Shown one piece after another: positions 5,315 to 5,451 of a stretch of DNA of 5,451 nucleotides. Position 1 is the first letter of the stretch, and every line of letters starts with the position of its first letter. The translations under genes and the position numbers were made by a program. Under the pieces are notes generated by a model, which saw nothing but the letters and a program-made list of their open reading frames with translations, was not told the DNA's origin and ran no database searches. This stretch comes from an uncultured Lachnospiraceae bacterium (GTDB lineage Bacteria > Bacillota > Clostridia > Lachnospirales > Lachnospiraceae): positions 1 to 5,451 of the forward strand of contig CAPNGW010000183.1 in NCBI GenBank assembly GCA_948665105.1, written 5' to 3'.

Positions 5315-5451
5315 AAACGGAAATTCTGATAGATGCCATCGGTAAGATTGACGCCCGTTATGTGGAAGAGGCAGAGCTCTGGACACACAAGGCCGGCAGG
5401 CCAGAAAGGAAAGCTTCGGGCTTCTGGTCTCTTTCCCGGAAGCGGGCCCTG
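5311..5451 (+). CDS. N-terminus of a putative anti-sigma factor, truncated by the window edge
   Basis: Only 47 residues are visible, starting MKTEILIDAIGKIDARYVEEAE and ending in a basic stretch (SLSRKRAL) at the window edge. Genes placed directly after short clostridial sigma factors often begin this way: a short acidic cytoplasmic helix (MKTEILIDAIG, DARYVEEAE), a basic stop-transfer patch, then a single membrane helix and an outer sensor domain. Neither the helix nor the sensor domain can be seen here. The four-base ATGA overlap with the sigma gene and the good ribosome site support a real gene. The anti-sigma role is inferred from position and N-terminal resemblance, not from a recognised domain. 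Confidence 0.65.
   Translation, partial: MKTEILIDAIGKIDARYVEEAELWTHKAGRPERKASGFWSLSRKRAL

Overview
The window looks like chromosomal DNA from a mid-GC member of the Clostridia, most likely a Lachnospiraceae-type gut bacterium. That placement is inferred from protein character: a GatB subunit of the Gram-positive type, a BlaI/M56 BlaR1-like pair, a lipoprotein serpin and a short ECF-type sigma factor followed by an anti-sigma-like gene. No database search was possible. There are no RNA genes, CRISPR arrays or insertion sequences visible, and no gene-free stretch exceeds 300 bases.

Layout. Positions 2-1273 (+) hold the 3' nine-tenths of gatB (tRNA amidotransferase subunit B), a housekeeping gene entering from the left. 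It converges on a minus-strand pair, and a stem-loop at 1324-1348 lies between the two stop codons. The pair is a BlaI/MecI-family repressor (2807-3169, -) followed almost without gap by an M56 BlaR1-like membrane metalloprotease (1350-2804, -). The protease keeps its zinc site but carries no penicillin-binding sensor; its outer part is a different, two-part domain. A perfect TTGACA box, a TAGACT -10 box and a GTCTATT/AATAGAC dyad lie just upstream of the repressor, which is the layout of an autorepressed operon.

Divergently, from 3400 (+), lie three overlapping genes: a predicted lipoprotein serpin (3400-4767), an ECF-like sigma factor (4757-5314, 11-base overlap) and the start of a probable anti-sigma factor (5311 to the window edge, ATGA overlap). 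Upstream of the serpin is TGAAAC-N16-CGTC (3323-3348), a textbook ECF-type promoter. This suggests that the operon is switched on by its own sigma factor.

Working model (inference). Two envelope-sensing circuits sit back to back. One is a protease-relayed derepression switch (BlaI/BlaR1-like) tuned to something other than beta-lactams. The other is an ECF sigma/anti-sigma switch whose first output is a surface-anchored inhibitor of serine proteases, perhaps for defence against host or community proteases. The serpin-sigma-anti-sigma operon with its self-type promoter is the most interesting part of the window.
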